Assembly: GCF_024172185.1 (NCBI RefSeq)
Contig: NZ_JAMZEC010000001.1
Span: forward strand, 8,159,001-8,223,000
Direction: 5' to 3'
Source: Nonomuraea roseoviolacea subsp. carminata
GTDB lineage: Bacteria; Actinomycetota; Actinomycetes; Streptosporangiales; Streptosporangiaceae
Length of the DNA stretch: 64,000 bases
Below, piece by piece: positions 1-7,393 of this stretch. Below the pieces are notes generated by a model that ran no database searches, had not been told where the DNA came from, and was given only the letters and a program-made list of their open reading frames with translations. The position numbers and the translations under genes are program-made. Every line of letters starts with the position of its first letter. Positions within the stretch are counted from its first letter, which is position 1.

Positions 1-2
1 TC

Positions 3-158
3 GACCACCTGACCGGACCGGCGGCGAAGGCCGGGGACTAGGAGGGCGACTCCCAGGGCCTCGGGGCGCTGCGCCGGGCGGGCCTGGTGGTGACGCGCCG
101 GGCGGTGTCGCCGGACGGCATGATCGCAGGTCGGCAATATTCCATGTATATCCTGTAG
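3..158 (+). pseudogene. Decayed 3' end of an ArsR-like winged-helix regulator
   Basis: One frame runs from the window edge to a TAG at 156-158, interrupted by an in-frame TAG at 39-41. The translated end (LGALRRAGLVVTRRA, then GRQYSMYIL) resembles the recognition helix and wing of ArsR-type regulators, which usually read HL.ALR.AGLV..RR followed by GR..Y.L. The helix before it is not convincing. This is most likely a remnant. The upstream part lies outside the window, so a functional gene with a readthrough or sequence error cannot be excluded. Confidence 0.3.
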
Positions 159-167
159 GGAATATTG
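135..167. promoter_or_regulatory. Inverted repeat overlapping the -35 box of the sulfur operon
   Basis: CAATATTCC (135-143) and GGAATATTG (159-167) are perfect inverted arms separated by 15 bp. The right arm overlaps the TTGACT -35 box at 165-170, the usual place for a repressor site. The 9-mer GTAGGGAAT (155-163) inside it recurs at 7431-7439, just upstream of the tauD-side promoter. The binding protein is unknown. Confidence 0.5.
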
Positions 168-193
168 ACTTTGGTCTCCCGGGCTCGTAGGTT
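165..193 (+). promoter_or_regulatory. Promoter for leaderless leader peptide and sulfonate operon
   Basis: TTGACT (165-170), a 17-bp spacer and TAGGTT (188-193) give a good housekeeping-type promoter. Seven bases separate the -10 box from the ATG at 201, so the transcript should start at or next to the start codon. No ribosome-binding site precedes that ATG, which fits a leaderless mRNA. The layout is the same as at 7394-7422 on the other strand. Confidence 0.65.
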
Positions 194-200
194 CAGGGGC

Positions 201-275
201 ATGAGCCAGGGCCTTTACCTGACCCGGCGCCCGCACGTGGACTTCTGCCACGTCGCCAGCGCGCAGTGTCGTTGA
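201..275 (+). CDS. Cysteine-type leader peptide (24 aa) of the sulfonate operon
   Basis: This 24-residue peptide ends HVDFCHVASAQCR. Actinobacteria carry short leader peptides of the form RRHVDLCRVASALCR ahead of sulfur-assimilation genes, and in mycobacteria cysteine-rich leaderless small ORFs act as cysteine-responsive attenuators. Here the ATG coincides with the predicted transcription start. The stop lies 126 nt before the binding-protein gene, leaving room for a switch in RNA structure: a GGCGTGG/CCACGCC stem at 316-339 and a GCCGG/CCGGC stem at 365-378. That low cysteinyl-tRNA stalls the ribosome and turns the operon on is inferred from the mycobacterial model, not shown here. Confidence 0.72.
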   Translation: MSQGLYLTRRPHVDFCHVASAQCR

Positions 276-401
276 TCACGGACAGCCGACCGCGCACCTC
301 TCCCGTTCCCGTCCCGGCGTGGCCGACGGCGCCCACGCCCTGTGCGACCCCCCTTCTTCCGCGTGCCGGCCCACCGGCGCGCCCTTCCAGAGGAACCATC
401 C

Positions 402-1421
402 GTGATCAGAATCAGACATGCCCTTGTCGCCGTGCTGCTGGCCGCCGGAGCGGCCGCCTGCGGCTCGGCCCAGGGCGCGGCGAAACCCGGCGGAGCAGAG
501 GTCAAAGAGCTGCGCTACCAGGGGAACGTCGGCAGCGTCACCTACCCCGAACTCGCCGAGGACCTCGGCTACCTCGGCGACATCAAGCTGAAGTGGGTCG
601 GCAACACCACCAGCGGTCCCCAGGACATCCAGTCGGCCGCCACCGGCCAGACCGACTTCGGCGGCGCCTTCAACGGCGCGATCATCAAGCTCAAGGCCGC
701 CGGGGCGCCGATCAAGGCGGTGATCGGCTACTACGGCTCCGACCAGCGCTCCTTCAACGGCTACTACGTGACCGAGAACAGCCCCATCCGGACCGCCCGC
801 GACCTCATCGGCAAGAAGATCGGGGTCAACACCCTCGGCGCGCACCACGAGGCCGTCATCAAGGAGTACCTCAAGCGCGCCGGCCTGACACCGCAGGAGA
901 TCCGGCAGGTCCAGCTCGTCGTGATCCCGCCGGTCAACACCGAGCAGGCCCTGCGGCAGGGACAGCTCGACGTGGGGACGCTCGGCGGCGTCCTGAAGGA
1001 CAAGGCGCTGCAGCGCGGCGGCCTGCGGCCGCTGTTCACCGACATCGACCTGTTCGGGCCGTTCACCGCGGGCTCCGTCGTCCTGCGCGAGGACTTCATC
1101 GCCCGCAACCCCACCACCACCAGGAAGTTCGTCGAGGCGTACGCCAAGGCCATCGACTGGGCGCAGACCCACCCGCGCGAGGAGGTCGTCGCCCGCTTCC
1201 AGAAGATCATCGCCAAGCGCGGGCGCAACGAGGACGCGACCACGGTGGCGTTCTGGAAGAGCACCGGCATCGCCGGCAAGGGCGGAGTGATCGCCGCCAA
1301 GGAGTTCCAGACCTGGATCGACTGGCTGGCCCGCGAGGGCGAGATCAAGCCCGGCCAGGTCAAAGCGGCCGACCTCTACACCAACGCGTACAACCCCTAC
1401 GCCAACGGGAGTGGGTCATGA
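402..1421 (+). CDS. ABC transporter substrate-binding lipoprotein, SsuA/TauA-like
   Basis: A 339-residue lipoprotein of the NMT1/SsuA-like family that should capture an aliphatic sulfonate or related organosulfur compound outside the membrane. A GTG start at 402 is chosen because AGAGGA lies 8 nt upstream and it puts a basic N-terminus, a hydrophobic stretch and a lipobox (GAAAC) at the correct place; an earlier in-frame start would spoil the signal peptide. Typical segments are QGNVGSVTYPELAED near the start and the GVNTLGAHHEAVIKEYL stretch mid-protein. The stop overlaps the next gene (ATGA). The nearby monooxygenase and reductases argue for sulfur over nitrate or thiamine-precursor uptake; the exact ligand is unknown. 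Confidence 0.85.
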   Translation: MIRIRHALVAVLLAAGAAACGSAQGAAKPGGAEVKELRYQGNVGSVTYPELAEDLGYLGDIKLKWVGNTTSGPQDIQSAATGQTDFGGAFNGAIIKLKAAGAPIKAVIGYYGSDQRSFNGYYVTENSPIRTARDLIGKKIGVNTLGAHHEAVIKEYLKRAGLTPQEIRQVQLVVIPPVNTEQALRQGQLDVGTLGGVLKDKALQRGGLRPLFTDIDLFGPFTAGSVVLREDFIARNPTTTRKFVEAYAKAIDWAQTHPREEVVARFQKIIAKRGRNEDATTVAFWKSTGIAGKGGVIAAKEFQTWIDWLAREGEIKPGQVKAADLYTNAYNPYANGSGS

Positions 1422-2242
1422 CCACCACCGCCGTCACCAGCAAGATCGGCATCCGCGACGTGCGCAAGGTCTTCCAGGTCCGGGACGGCGGCGAGCCGTT
1501 CGTCGCGCTGGACGGCGTCGACCTCGACGTGCGCGAAGGAGAGTTCCTGGCGCTGGTGGGGCCGAGCGGCTGCGGCAAGTCCACGCTCCTCGACCTGGTC
1601 GCCGGGCTGACCGCGCCGACCGCCGGCGAGATCGTCATCGACGGCGCGCCGGTCACCGGCCCCGGCCTCGACCGGGGCATCGTCTTCCAGCAGTACGCGC
1701 TGTTTCCCTGGCGCACCGCGCAGGCCAACGTCGAGTTCGGCCTGGAGGCCAAGGCCGTGCCCCGGAGGGAACGGCGCGAGCGGGCCCGGCACTACCTCGA
1801 CCTCGTCGGGCTCACCGGGTTCGAGGAGCGCTACCCGCACGAGCTGTCCGGCGGCATGCGCCAGCGGGTCGCGATCGCCCGCAGCCTCGCCTTCGACCCC
1901 GACGTGCTGCTCATGGACGAGCCGTTCGCCGCCCTGGACGCCCAGACCCGCGAGTCGCTCCAGGAGGAGCTGCTGCGCATCTGGGACAAGACCGGCAAGA
2001 CCATCATCTTCATCACGCACGGCATCGACGAGGCCGTCTACCTGGGCCAGCGGGTCGCGGTCATGACCTCCCGCCCCGGGACCATCAAGGAGGTCGTCGA
2101 GGTGGCGTTCGACTCCCGGGCCGGTGACCTGCGGGCGGATCCCGCGTTCGGCGAGTACCGGCACCACGTGTGGACGTTGCTGCGCGACGAGGTCGCCGCG
2201 GCGCAGGTGCTGGAGCGGAAGGCGGCGACCGCCCGTGGCTGA
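1418..2242 (+). CDS. ABC transporter ATP-binding protein, SsuB/TauB-like
   Basis: A 274-residue ATPase that energises uptake with the adjacent permease. Walker A GPSGCGKST is at residues 48-56, the Q-loop follows in IVFQQYALFPW, the signature LSGGMRQR is at 143-150 and Walker B VLLMDEP at 163-169, followed by the D-loop and an ITHGIDEA switch histidine. FPWRT after the Q-loop is typical of the nitrate/sulfonate/taurine subfamily. The ATG overlaps the stop of the binding-protein gene and its own stop overlaps the permease GTG, so all three are translationally coupled. Confidence 0.9.
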   Translation: MTTTAVTSKIGIRDVRKVFQVRDGGEPFVALDGVDLDVREGEFLALVGPSGCGKSTLLDLVAGLTAPTAGEIVIDGAPVTGPGLDRGIVFQQYALFPWRTAQANVEFGLEAKAVPRRERRERARHYLDLVGLTGFEERYPHELSGGMRQRVAIARSLAFDPDVLLMDEPFAALDAQTRESLQEELLRIWDKTGKTIIFITHGIDEAVYLGQRVAVMTSRPGTIKEVVEVAFDSRAGDLRADPAFGEYRHHVWTLLRDEVAAAQVLERKAATARG

Positions 2243-3239
2243 CCAGCGAAGCGCCCCCGCCACCGGCACCGCCCTGAGCGAGCGGGAGCCCCAGGAGCTC
2301 CCCACCGCCATCGACCGGTACGAGGCACCGGACGGGGCGGCGGCCCCCGCCGGGCCGGTGGGCGCCGCCGACCTCGTGGAGCCCGCCGTCGCCGGTGAGC
2401 CGGCCATCGCCGAAGAGTCGGTCGTCGCCGGGGAGCCGGCCGTCGCCCCTGCCCGCCGGCCGTCCGCGCTCGCGCGCCGGGCGCGCCGCGTGGCGTCGCG
2501 GGCGGCCACGAAGTCGGGGGCGATCCTGCTGCTCCTGGCCGCGTGGGAGGTGCTGCCCCGGATCGGCGTGTTCGACCGGGTGTTCGTGCCCCCGCTGTCG
2601 GAGGACCTCGTCGTCTGGTACGGGCTCCTGCTCGACGGGCCGCTGCCGGAGCACCTGCAGGCGTCGCTGATCCGCTCGCTGTCCGGGTTCGGCCTGGCCA
2701 TCGCGCTGGCCATCCCGCTCGGCCTGCTGATCGGCTGGTACCGGCCGGTGGCCGACGCGCTCACCCCGCTGCTGGAGGTGTTCCGCAACACCTCGCCCGT
2801 GGCGCTGCTGCCGGTGTTCACGCTCATCCTCGGCATCGGCGAGACCTCGAAGATCACTTTCGTCCTGTACGCCTGCTCCTGGCCGATCCTGCTCAACACG
2901 GTCAGCGGCGTGAAGACCGTCGAACCCCTGCTGATCAGGTCGGCCCGCTCCATGGGCCTCGGCCCGGTCCGGCTCTTCCAGAAGGTCATCCTGCCCGCCG
3001 CCGTGCCGGCCATCTTCACCGGGGTCCGGCTGGCGGGGGCCTACTCGATCCTCGTGCTGCTGTTCGCCGAGATGGTCGGGGCCAAGGCCGGGCTCGGTTA
3101 CCTCATCCTCGACACCCAGTCCAGTTTCCGCATCCCCGAGATGTACGCCGGGATCATCACGATCTCCGCGCTCGGTCTGCTGTTCAACCTGCTGCTGCTC
3201 AGGATCGAGCGCCGCTTCTCCACCTGGAGGACCACGTGA
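2235..3239 (+). CDS. ABC transporter permease, SsuC/TauC-like
   Basis: A 334-residue inner-membrane permease. The GTG at 2235 overlaps the ATPase stop and is preferred to upstream starts that would give a low-complexity arginine-rich leader. About 80 N-terminal residues are Ala/Pro/Glu-rich (repeats of the kind AxEPA) before the first membrane helix, an unusually long cytoplasmic tail for SsuC-type permeases. The binding-protein-dependent core follows, with the SsuC-like stretches EVFRNTSPVALLPVFTLILGIGE and RSARSMGLG before the conserved LPAAVPAIFTGVRLAG coupling helix region. The stop overlaps the monooxygenase start. Confidence 0.88.
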   Translation: MADQRSAPATGTALSEREPQELPTAIDRYEAPDGAAAPAGPVGAADLVEPAVAGEPAIAEESVVAGEPAVAPARRPSALARRARRVASRAATKSGAILLLLAAWEVLPRIGVFDRVFVPPLSEDLVVWYGLLLDGPLPEHLQASLIRSLSGFGLAIALAIPLGLLIGWYRPVADALTPLLEVFRNTSPVALLPVFTLILGIGETSKITFVLYACSWPILLNTVSGVKTVEPLLIRSARSMGLGPVRLFQKVILPAAVPAIFTGVRLAGAYSILVLLFAEMVGAKAGLGYLILDTQSSFRIPEMYAGIITISALGLLFNLLLLRIERRFSTWRTT

Positions 3240-4579
3240 CGAGAAAGCTCCACCTCAACGCCTTCCTCATGGGCGTCGGCCACCACGAGGCGGCCTGGCG
3301 GCACCCGCGCACCGAGCCGGCCAGGATCGCCGACGTCCGCCACTACCAGAACCTCGCGCAGATCGCCGAACGCGGCAAGCTCGACTCGGTCTTCCTCGCC
3401 GACGGCGTCGCCCTGTGGGGCAACGTCCGGCACAACGCCCTCGGCGGCCTGGAGCCGCTGACGCTGCTGTCGGCGATCGCCACGGTCACCGACCACATCG
3501 GCCTGATCGCCACCGTGTCCACGACCTACAACGAGCCGTACCACGTGGCCCGCAAGTTCGCCTCGCTCGACCACATCAGCGGCGGGCGGGCGGGCTGGAA
3601 CATCGTCACCTCCGCCAGCGAGGCCGAGGCGCACAACTTCGGCGTCGAGCGGCCCGCGCACGCCGACCGCTACGCCAGGGCCACCGAGTTCCTGGACGTC
3701 GTCACCAAGCTCTGGGACAGCTGGGAGGACGACGCGATCCTCGGCGACCGCGCACACGGGCTGTACGCCGACACCGGCAAGATCCACCCGATCGAGCACG
3801 AGGGCGAGCACTTCCGGGTGCGCGGCCCCCTGAACGCCTCCCGCCCGCCGCAGGGGCACCCGCTCCTGGTGCAGGCGGGGTCGTCGGAGGACGGGAAGGA
3901 GTTCGCCGCCCGCTTCGCCGAGGCCGTCTTCACCGCCCAGCAGACCCTGGAGGAAGGCCAGGAGTTCTACGCCGACCTGAAGAGCCGCCTGGCCGCGTAC
4001 GGCAGACGGCCGGACGAGCTGCTCGTCCTGCCCGGCATCTCGCCGATCATCGGCTCCACCGACCGGGAGGCGCGCCAACTGGAGCAGGAGCTCGAAGAGC
4101 TCATCATCCCCGCGTACGGGCTGGCCCAGCTCTCCCACATGACCGGCATCGAGCTGGGGGAGGACGCGCTCGACCGCCCGCTGCCGGACATCCCCGTCGA
4201 GACCGAGGGCGCGCAGAGCCGCCGCAAGCTCGTCGTCGACCTGGCCCGGCGGGACGGCCTCACGGTCAGGCAGCTCATCGCCCGCCTGGCCGGCGGCCGG
4301 GGCCATCGCGTGGTGGCCGGCACCCCGGAGCGGATCGCCGACGAGATCCAGGAGTGGTTCGAGGGCGGGGCCGCCGACGGCTTCAACGTCATGCCGCCGA
4401 TCCTGCCCGGCGGCCTGGCCGACTTCGTGGACCACGTCGTACCGGAGCTGCAGGTCCGGGGCCTGTTCCGGTACGAGTACGAGAGCCGTACGCTGCGCGG
4501 CACCTACGGGCTCGCCCGGCCCCGCTCCCGGTACGCCCCGCAGGGTGAGGCGGAGCTGGAAGTGGCGGTGGCCGGATGA
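3236..4579 (+). CDS. LLM-class flavin-dependent monooxygenase (NtaA/DszA/DmoA type)
   Basis: A 447-residue class C flavin monooxygenase that uses reduced FMN and O2 to cleave or oxidise a substrate. Family hallmarks are the N-terminal KLHLNAFLMGVGHHEAAWRHP, the FLADGVALWG strand, the TYNEPYHVARKFASLDHISGGRAGWNIVTS block (long motif at about residues 98-125) and a late VAGTPERIADEIQEWF. Such enzymes attack aromatic sulfones, dimethyl sulfide, nitrilotriacetate and pristinamycin-type substrates. In this operon, after a sulfonate-type transporter and before two flavin reductases, release of sulfur from an organosulfur compound is the likely role. It starts with GTG overlapping the permease stop. 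Confidence 0.85.
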   Translation: MTRKLHLNAFLMGVGHHEAAWRHPRTEPARIADVRHYQNLAQIAERGKLDSVFLADGVALWGNVRHNALGGLEPLTLLSAIATVTDHIGLIATVSTTYNEPYHVARKFASLDHISGGRAGWNIVTSASEAEAHNFGVERPAHADRYARATEFLDVVTKLWDSWEDDAILGDRAHGLYADTGKIHPIEHEGEHFRVRGPLNASRPPQGHPLLVQAGSSEDGKEFAARFAEAVFTAQQTLEEGQEFYADLKSRLAAYGRRPDELLVLPGISPIIGSTDREARQLEQELEELIIPAYGLAQLSHMTGIELGEDALDRPLPDIPVETEGAQSRRKLVVDLARRDGLTVRQLIARLAGGRGHRVVAGTPERIADEIQEWFEGGAADGFNVMPPILPGGLADFVDHVVPELQVRGLFRYEYESRTLRGTYGLARPRSRYAPQGEAELEVAVAG

Positions 4580-5184
4580 GCGTCGTCACCCTGGTCGGCA
4601 ACCCCCGCGAAGGCTCCAGGACCCTGGCCGTGGCCGTGCGGGCCACCCGGGCCGTCGCCCGGCGGATCGGGTACGACGACGCCGTGCCCGGTGAGGTCGT
4701 GGACCTGTCGGCGCTAGGGCCGCACCTGCTGTCGCCCGGGCCGTACCCGGGCGTGGAGGCGGCGCTGCACCTGGTCGCCCGGTCGAGCCTGCTGGTGGTG
4801 GCCAGCCCCACCTACAAGGGCACCTACACCGGCCTGCTGAAGGTGTTCCTCGACCGGCTCCCGTCCGGGGCGCTGGCCGGGACCACGGCTCTGCCGCTGC
4901 TGGTCATGGGCGATCCCGCGCATTCCCTGGCGGTGGAGGTGCACCTGCGGCCGCTGCTGGTGGAACTGGGCGCCACCGTGCCCACCCCCGGACTGGCCCT
5001 GCTCGAATCGCAGCTCACCGACCTGGACGAGCGCCTGGACGCCTGGGCCGACCGCGTCGCGCCGCAGGTGGCGGCCGCCACGGGACCGGCCGGCGCGCCG
5101 GAAGGGGAGCCCAGGACGGGACCGGCCGGTGCTCCGGAAGGGGAGCCCAGGCAGGCGGCGGCCACGGTGGGGGCGGCGCCATGA
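4576..5184 (+). CDS. NAD(P)H-dependent FMN reductase, SsuE/MsuE-like
   Basis: A 202-residue flavodoxin-fold reductase that should supply FMNH2 to the monooxygenase. GNPREGSRTLA near the start matches the FMN-phosphate loop and VVASPTYKGTYTGLLKVFLDRL the second flavin loop and dimer helix of SsuE proteins. The last 40 residues are an Ala/Pro/Gly tail that holds a duplicated 12-residue unit, TGPAGAPEGEPR twice, encoded by a 36-bp tandem repeat (5080-5151). SsuE homologues do not normally have this tail. The ATG overlaps the monooxygenase stop. Confidence 0.85.
   Translation: MSVVTLVGNPREGSRTLAVAVRATRAVARRIGYDDAVPGEVVDLSALGPHLLSPGPYPGVEAALHLVARSSLLVVASPTYKGTYTGLLKVFLDRLPSGALAGTTALPLLVMGDPAHSLAVEVHLRPLLVELGATVPTPGLALLESQLTDLDERLDAWADRVAPQVAAATGPAGAPEGEPRTGPAGAPEGEPRQAAATVGAAP
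5080..5151 (+). repeat. 36-bp tandem duplication inside the FMN reductase gene
   Basis: Two 36-bp units (5080-5115 and 5116-5151) differ at only two positions, both silent. Each encodes TGPAGAPEGEPR. The frame is kept and the enzyme core ends before it, so this looks like a recent slippage or duplication event in a tolerant tail. Confidence 0.85.
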
Positions 5185-5687
5185 CGGAGACCCTGCCCGG
5201 CCATGCGGTGGACGCCGACCACTACCGCCGTGCCCTCGCGGTGCACGCCGCCGGCGTCGTGGTGATCACCGCGCAGTCCGACGGCATCCCGGTCGGGCTG
5301 ACCGCGACCTCGTTCTCCTCGGTCAGCCTGGATCCCCCGCTGGTGTCCTTCTACGTCGACCGCGGCTCGACCACGTGGCCCTGGCTGCGCTCGGCCGACC
5401 ACTTCGCGGTCAACGTGCTGGCCAGCGACCAGGAGGAGGTGGCGGCCAGGTTCGCGCGCAAGGACATCGACCGGTTCGCCGAGCCCACCCGCTGGCGTCC
5501 CGGCCCGCTGGGGGCGCCGCTGCTGCACGACGTGTCGGCCCACCTGATCTGCCTGCCGCACGAGACCGCCGACGTCGGCGACCACGTGCTGGTGGTGGGC
5601 CTGGTGGCCGAGGCCCACGTGTACAGCGCGGGACGTCCGCTCCTGTACCACCAGGGCAGGTTCGGGCGTTTCCTCGCTCATTCCTGA
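5181..5687 (+). CDS. Flavin reductase, FMN-binding split-barrel family
   Basis: A 168-residue split-barrel flavin reductase of the HpaC/DszD type. Diagnostic stretches are the start FRRAL-like HYRRALAVHAAGVVVITAQ, the flavin-contacting GLTATSFSSVSLDPPLVSF, FAVNVLASDQEEVAARFA and the GDHVLVVGLV segment with the GDH motif. Its fold is unrelated to the SsuE-like reductase just upstream, so this operon carries two independent sources of reduced flavin. The ATG overlaps the previous stop, and a stem-loop 20 nt after its own stop probably ends the operon. Confidence 0.87.
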   Translation: MTETLPGHAVDADHYRRALAVHAAGVVVITAQSDGIPVGLTATSFSSVSLDPPLVSFYVDRGSTTWPWLRSADHFAVNVLASDQEEVAARFARKDIDRFAEPTRWRPGPLGAPLLHDVSAHLICLPHETADVGDHVLVVGLVAEAHVYSAGRPLLYHQGRFGRFLAHS

Positions 5688-5707
5688 CGCGGCTGGCGGA
5701 AGAGCAA

Positions 5708-5753
5708 GGCCCTCACGGGGGCGCGCTTCGCGCGAGGGTCGCTCGTGGGGGCC
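5708..5753 (+). terminator. Stem-loop after the sulfonate operon
   Basis: GGCCCTCAC (5708-5716) pairs with GTGGGGGCC (5745-5753) with one G-T wobble, and an inner GCGCG/CGCGC hairpin sits at 5721-5733. It starts 20 nt after the last stop codon. There is no U-run, as usual in high-GC actinomycetes. Confidence 0.5.
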
Positions 5754-6199
5754 TACCGGTCCCCACACCCCCGGTCCTTGACGAGCCGTTCCGCGGCGAG
5801 GGGCATCACCCTGACGCCACAGGAGCACTTCTCGCCTGGAGGAACTCGGCGTCCCCCTGGGAGAGGTCCTGCCGACCAGGAAGGGCGCTCAAGCTCTCGG
5901 CGGGCTGGCGTCGGTTCCCTGGTGGCCTTCAAGAAGGCGACGGCGACCGTCCAGGCAAGCCCGAGAAGGCGACGGCGGCCGTCCGGGCGAGCCGCTGGTC
6001 GCCGTCCACCAGTGGTCCCCCGCTCAGGATGCTCCGTGTGCCCGTGGGAGTGCGTCGTCGCCGAACACGGTCGTCTGCGGGCGCAGCGCCGCGCCGCGCA
6101 TCTGGCCACCGTCGCGGCGACGCACCCCGGGCAGCGCCTCCTCGGCCAGGGCGAAGAGGTCCTCGGTGACCGGGTGGCCGGTCACCGCGCGAGCCTTTC
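5754..6199. other. Non-coding or decayed gap between the two sulfur arms
   Basis: No convincing gene is present. Two imperfect units that begin GAAGGCGACGGCG occur at 5933 and 5965 (32-bp period), both ending in a GTCC.GGC.AGCC pattern. A short minus-strand coding-like remnant lies within (6024-6185). The rest shows no recognisable protein in six frames. Confidence 0.5.
6024..6185 (-). pseudogene. Short coding-like remnant, unrecognised (53 aa)
   Basis: A GTG at 6185 opens a 53-codon frame whose first part (VTGHPVTEDLFALAEEALPG) has normal actinobacterial protein composition and helix-like pattern. I do not recognise a family. There is no clear ribosome-binding site and no partner in frame, so it is more likely the leftover of a longer gene than a real small protein. 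Confidence 0.25.
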
Positions 6200-6238
6200 G
6201 AGGAGCCTCCCGTCGAGCTCGGCGACGGGAGGCTCCTC
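6200..6238. terminator. Perfect 16-bp stem hairpin
   Basis: GAGGAGCCTCCCGTCG (6200-6215) is perfectly complementary to 6223-6238 with a 7-nt loop. It lies in the gap between convergent transcription units (the sulfonate operon and tauD) and could stop transcripts from either side. Confidence 0.7.
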
Positions 6239-6283
6239 GCGTCTGCCCGTGCCCCGCCCGGCTCTCCAGACCTTCACGAGACA

Positions 6284-6317
6284 GCCGCCCCGGTCACTGT
6301 GGCGTGACCGGGGCGGC
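6284..6317 (-). terminator. Perfect 14-bp stem hairpin downstream of tauD-like gene
   Basis: GCCGCCCCGGTCAC (6284-6297) and GTGACCGGGGCGGC (6304-6317) pair fully around a 6-nt loop, 47 nt beyond the tauD-like stop on the minus strand. With the hairpin at 6200-6238 it makes a double terminator between convergent units. Confidence 0.75.
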
Positions 6318-6363
6318 AGGGGAGGGGTGGAGGGGGAGAGGGGGGCTCAGGGGGGAGGGGGTG

Positions 6364-7265
6364 TCAGGCGGCGAGCGGAGAGTAGGACCCGGCGTCGCCG
6401 GACAGCACCGTGCTCGTCCGGCCGTCCACGCCGACCGGGATGTCACCGGCGATGGTCACCCGGTGCAGGCGGCGCGGCTGGTCGCCGAAGTCGTGCACCA
6501 CCCGGTGCTGGGTGGCCCGGTTGTCCCAGACGGCCACGTCGCCGGGGGACCAGCGCCAGCGCACGGTGTTCTCCACCTGGGTGACGTGGCTCTGGATCAA
6601 CTGGATGATCGCCGCCGACGACTGCGCGGGCAGGCCCACCAGGCGCTTGGCGAAGTCGCCGAGGAGGATCGCGCGCTCGCCCGTCTCGGGGTGGACGCGG
6701 ACGACGGGATGCTCGGTCTCGAAAAGGTCGAGGTGAACACCTCCGCCTGCGCGCGGGTCCGTTCCGGATCGTCGGAGGCGGCGATGCGCACGTAGTCGTA
6801 CTGGTTGGTGTGGACCGCCCGCAGCCGGTCGAGCAGGTCGCGCAGCTCGGCGGGCAGGTGCTCGTAGGCGGTGACGGTGTTGGCCCACAGCGTGTCGCCG
6901 CCGCTGGGCGGCACGGTGATCGCCCGGAGCACGGAGGCCAGCGGCGGCCGGTCGACGAAGGTGACGTCGGTGTGCCACCGATCGACCTTCTGACCGTTGC
7001 TGTAGTCCAGGTCCAGGACATGTGTGTTGCCGGCGAGCGCCGGCACGGTGGGGTGGGCCCCGGTGGGCTCGCCGAGCAGCCGGGCGAAGGCGACCTGGCG
7101 GTCCGTGTCCAGGTGGTCCTGGGCGCGGAAGAAGATCACTTTGTGCTCGAGCAGGGCGGAGCGGATCAGCGCGACGGCGTCGGCGGGCAGATCACCGTCC
7201 AGGCGCACGCCGGAGATCTCGGCGCCTATCCGGCCTGCGACGGGGCGGATGGAGAAGGGTGACAT
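6364..7265 (-). pseudogene. tauD: TauD/TfdA-family taurine-type dioxygenase, frameshifted as read
   Basis: An Fe(II)/2-oxoglutarate dioxygenase that would release sulfite from taurine or a related sulfonate. The ATG at 7265 has GGAAGGA upstream. The N-terminal two thirds carries the HxD iron ligands (WHTDVTFVDRPP) and reads through TRAQAEVFTSTF. The C-terminal third (FETEHPVVRVHPETGERAILLGDF, long motif near 6650-6722, then ATQHRVVHDFG with the distal histidine and RRLHRVTIAGD) continues in another frame. The two halves join if one base is restored beside the TTTT run at 6722-6725; 902 nt plus one gives 300 codons, the normal TauD length. This is either a genuine recent frameshift or a homopolymer sequencing error; the intact flanks favour either a very recent event or an error. 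Confidence 0.8.
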
Positions 7266-7386
7266 GGGTGTGGTCCTTCCGTGGGAGAGGTGGTCGCTGG
7301 AGGGCGGGGCGGAAGGAGGGACACAGGGCGCTGGCCACGCGGCAGAAGTCCACGTGACCTCGGATGGTCAGTGCCGTGGTCGTCAC
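7192..7386 (-). CDS. Cysteine-type leader peptide overlapping the tauD start (64 aa)
   Basis: A GTG at 7386 begins TTTALTIRGHVDFCRVASALCP, the same HVDFCxVASAxC block as the leader at 201. It lies 7 nt after a predicted -10 box with no ribosome-binding site, so it should be translated from a leaderless transcript. Unlike the first leader it has no stop after the cysteines. The frame runs 64 codons, across the tauD ribosome-binding site and start, and ends 74 nt inside tauD. Ribosomes on the leader therefore must pass over the tauD start, which suggests direct translational control by stalling or coupling. The long tail itself is probably not a functional protein. Confidence 0.65.
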   Translation of the reverse strand: MTTTALTIRGHVDFCRVASALCPSFRPALQRPPLPRKDHTHVTLLHPPRRRPDRRRDLRRAPGR

Positions 7387-7393
7387 GCTCGCC

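Noticed and set aside
276..401. A known riboswitch (for example SAM or cobalamin) ahead of the sulfonate operon
   Set aside because: The region is short and only shows two small stems; no conserved riboswitch core is visible. The leader peptide explains the control better.
266..1417. An in-frame fusion of the leader region to the SsuB-like ATPase (658 codons)
   Set aside because: The ATPase has its own ATG overlapping the binding-protein stop, and the upstream part is out-of-frame noise over the SsuA-like gene.
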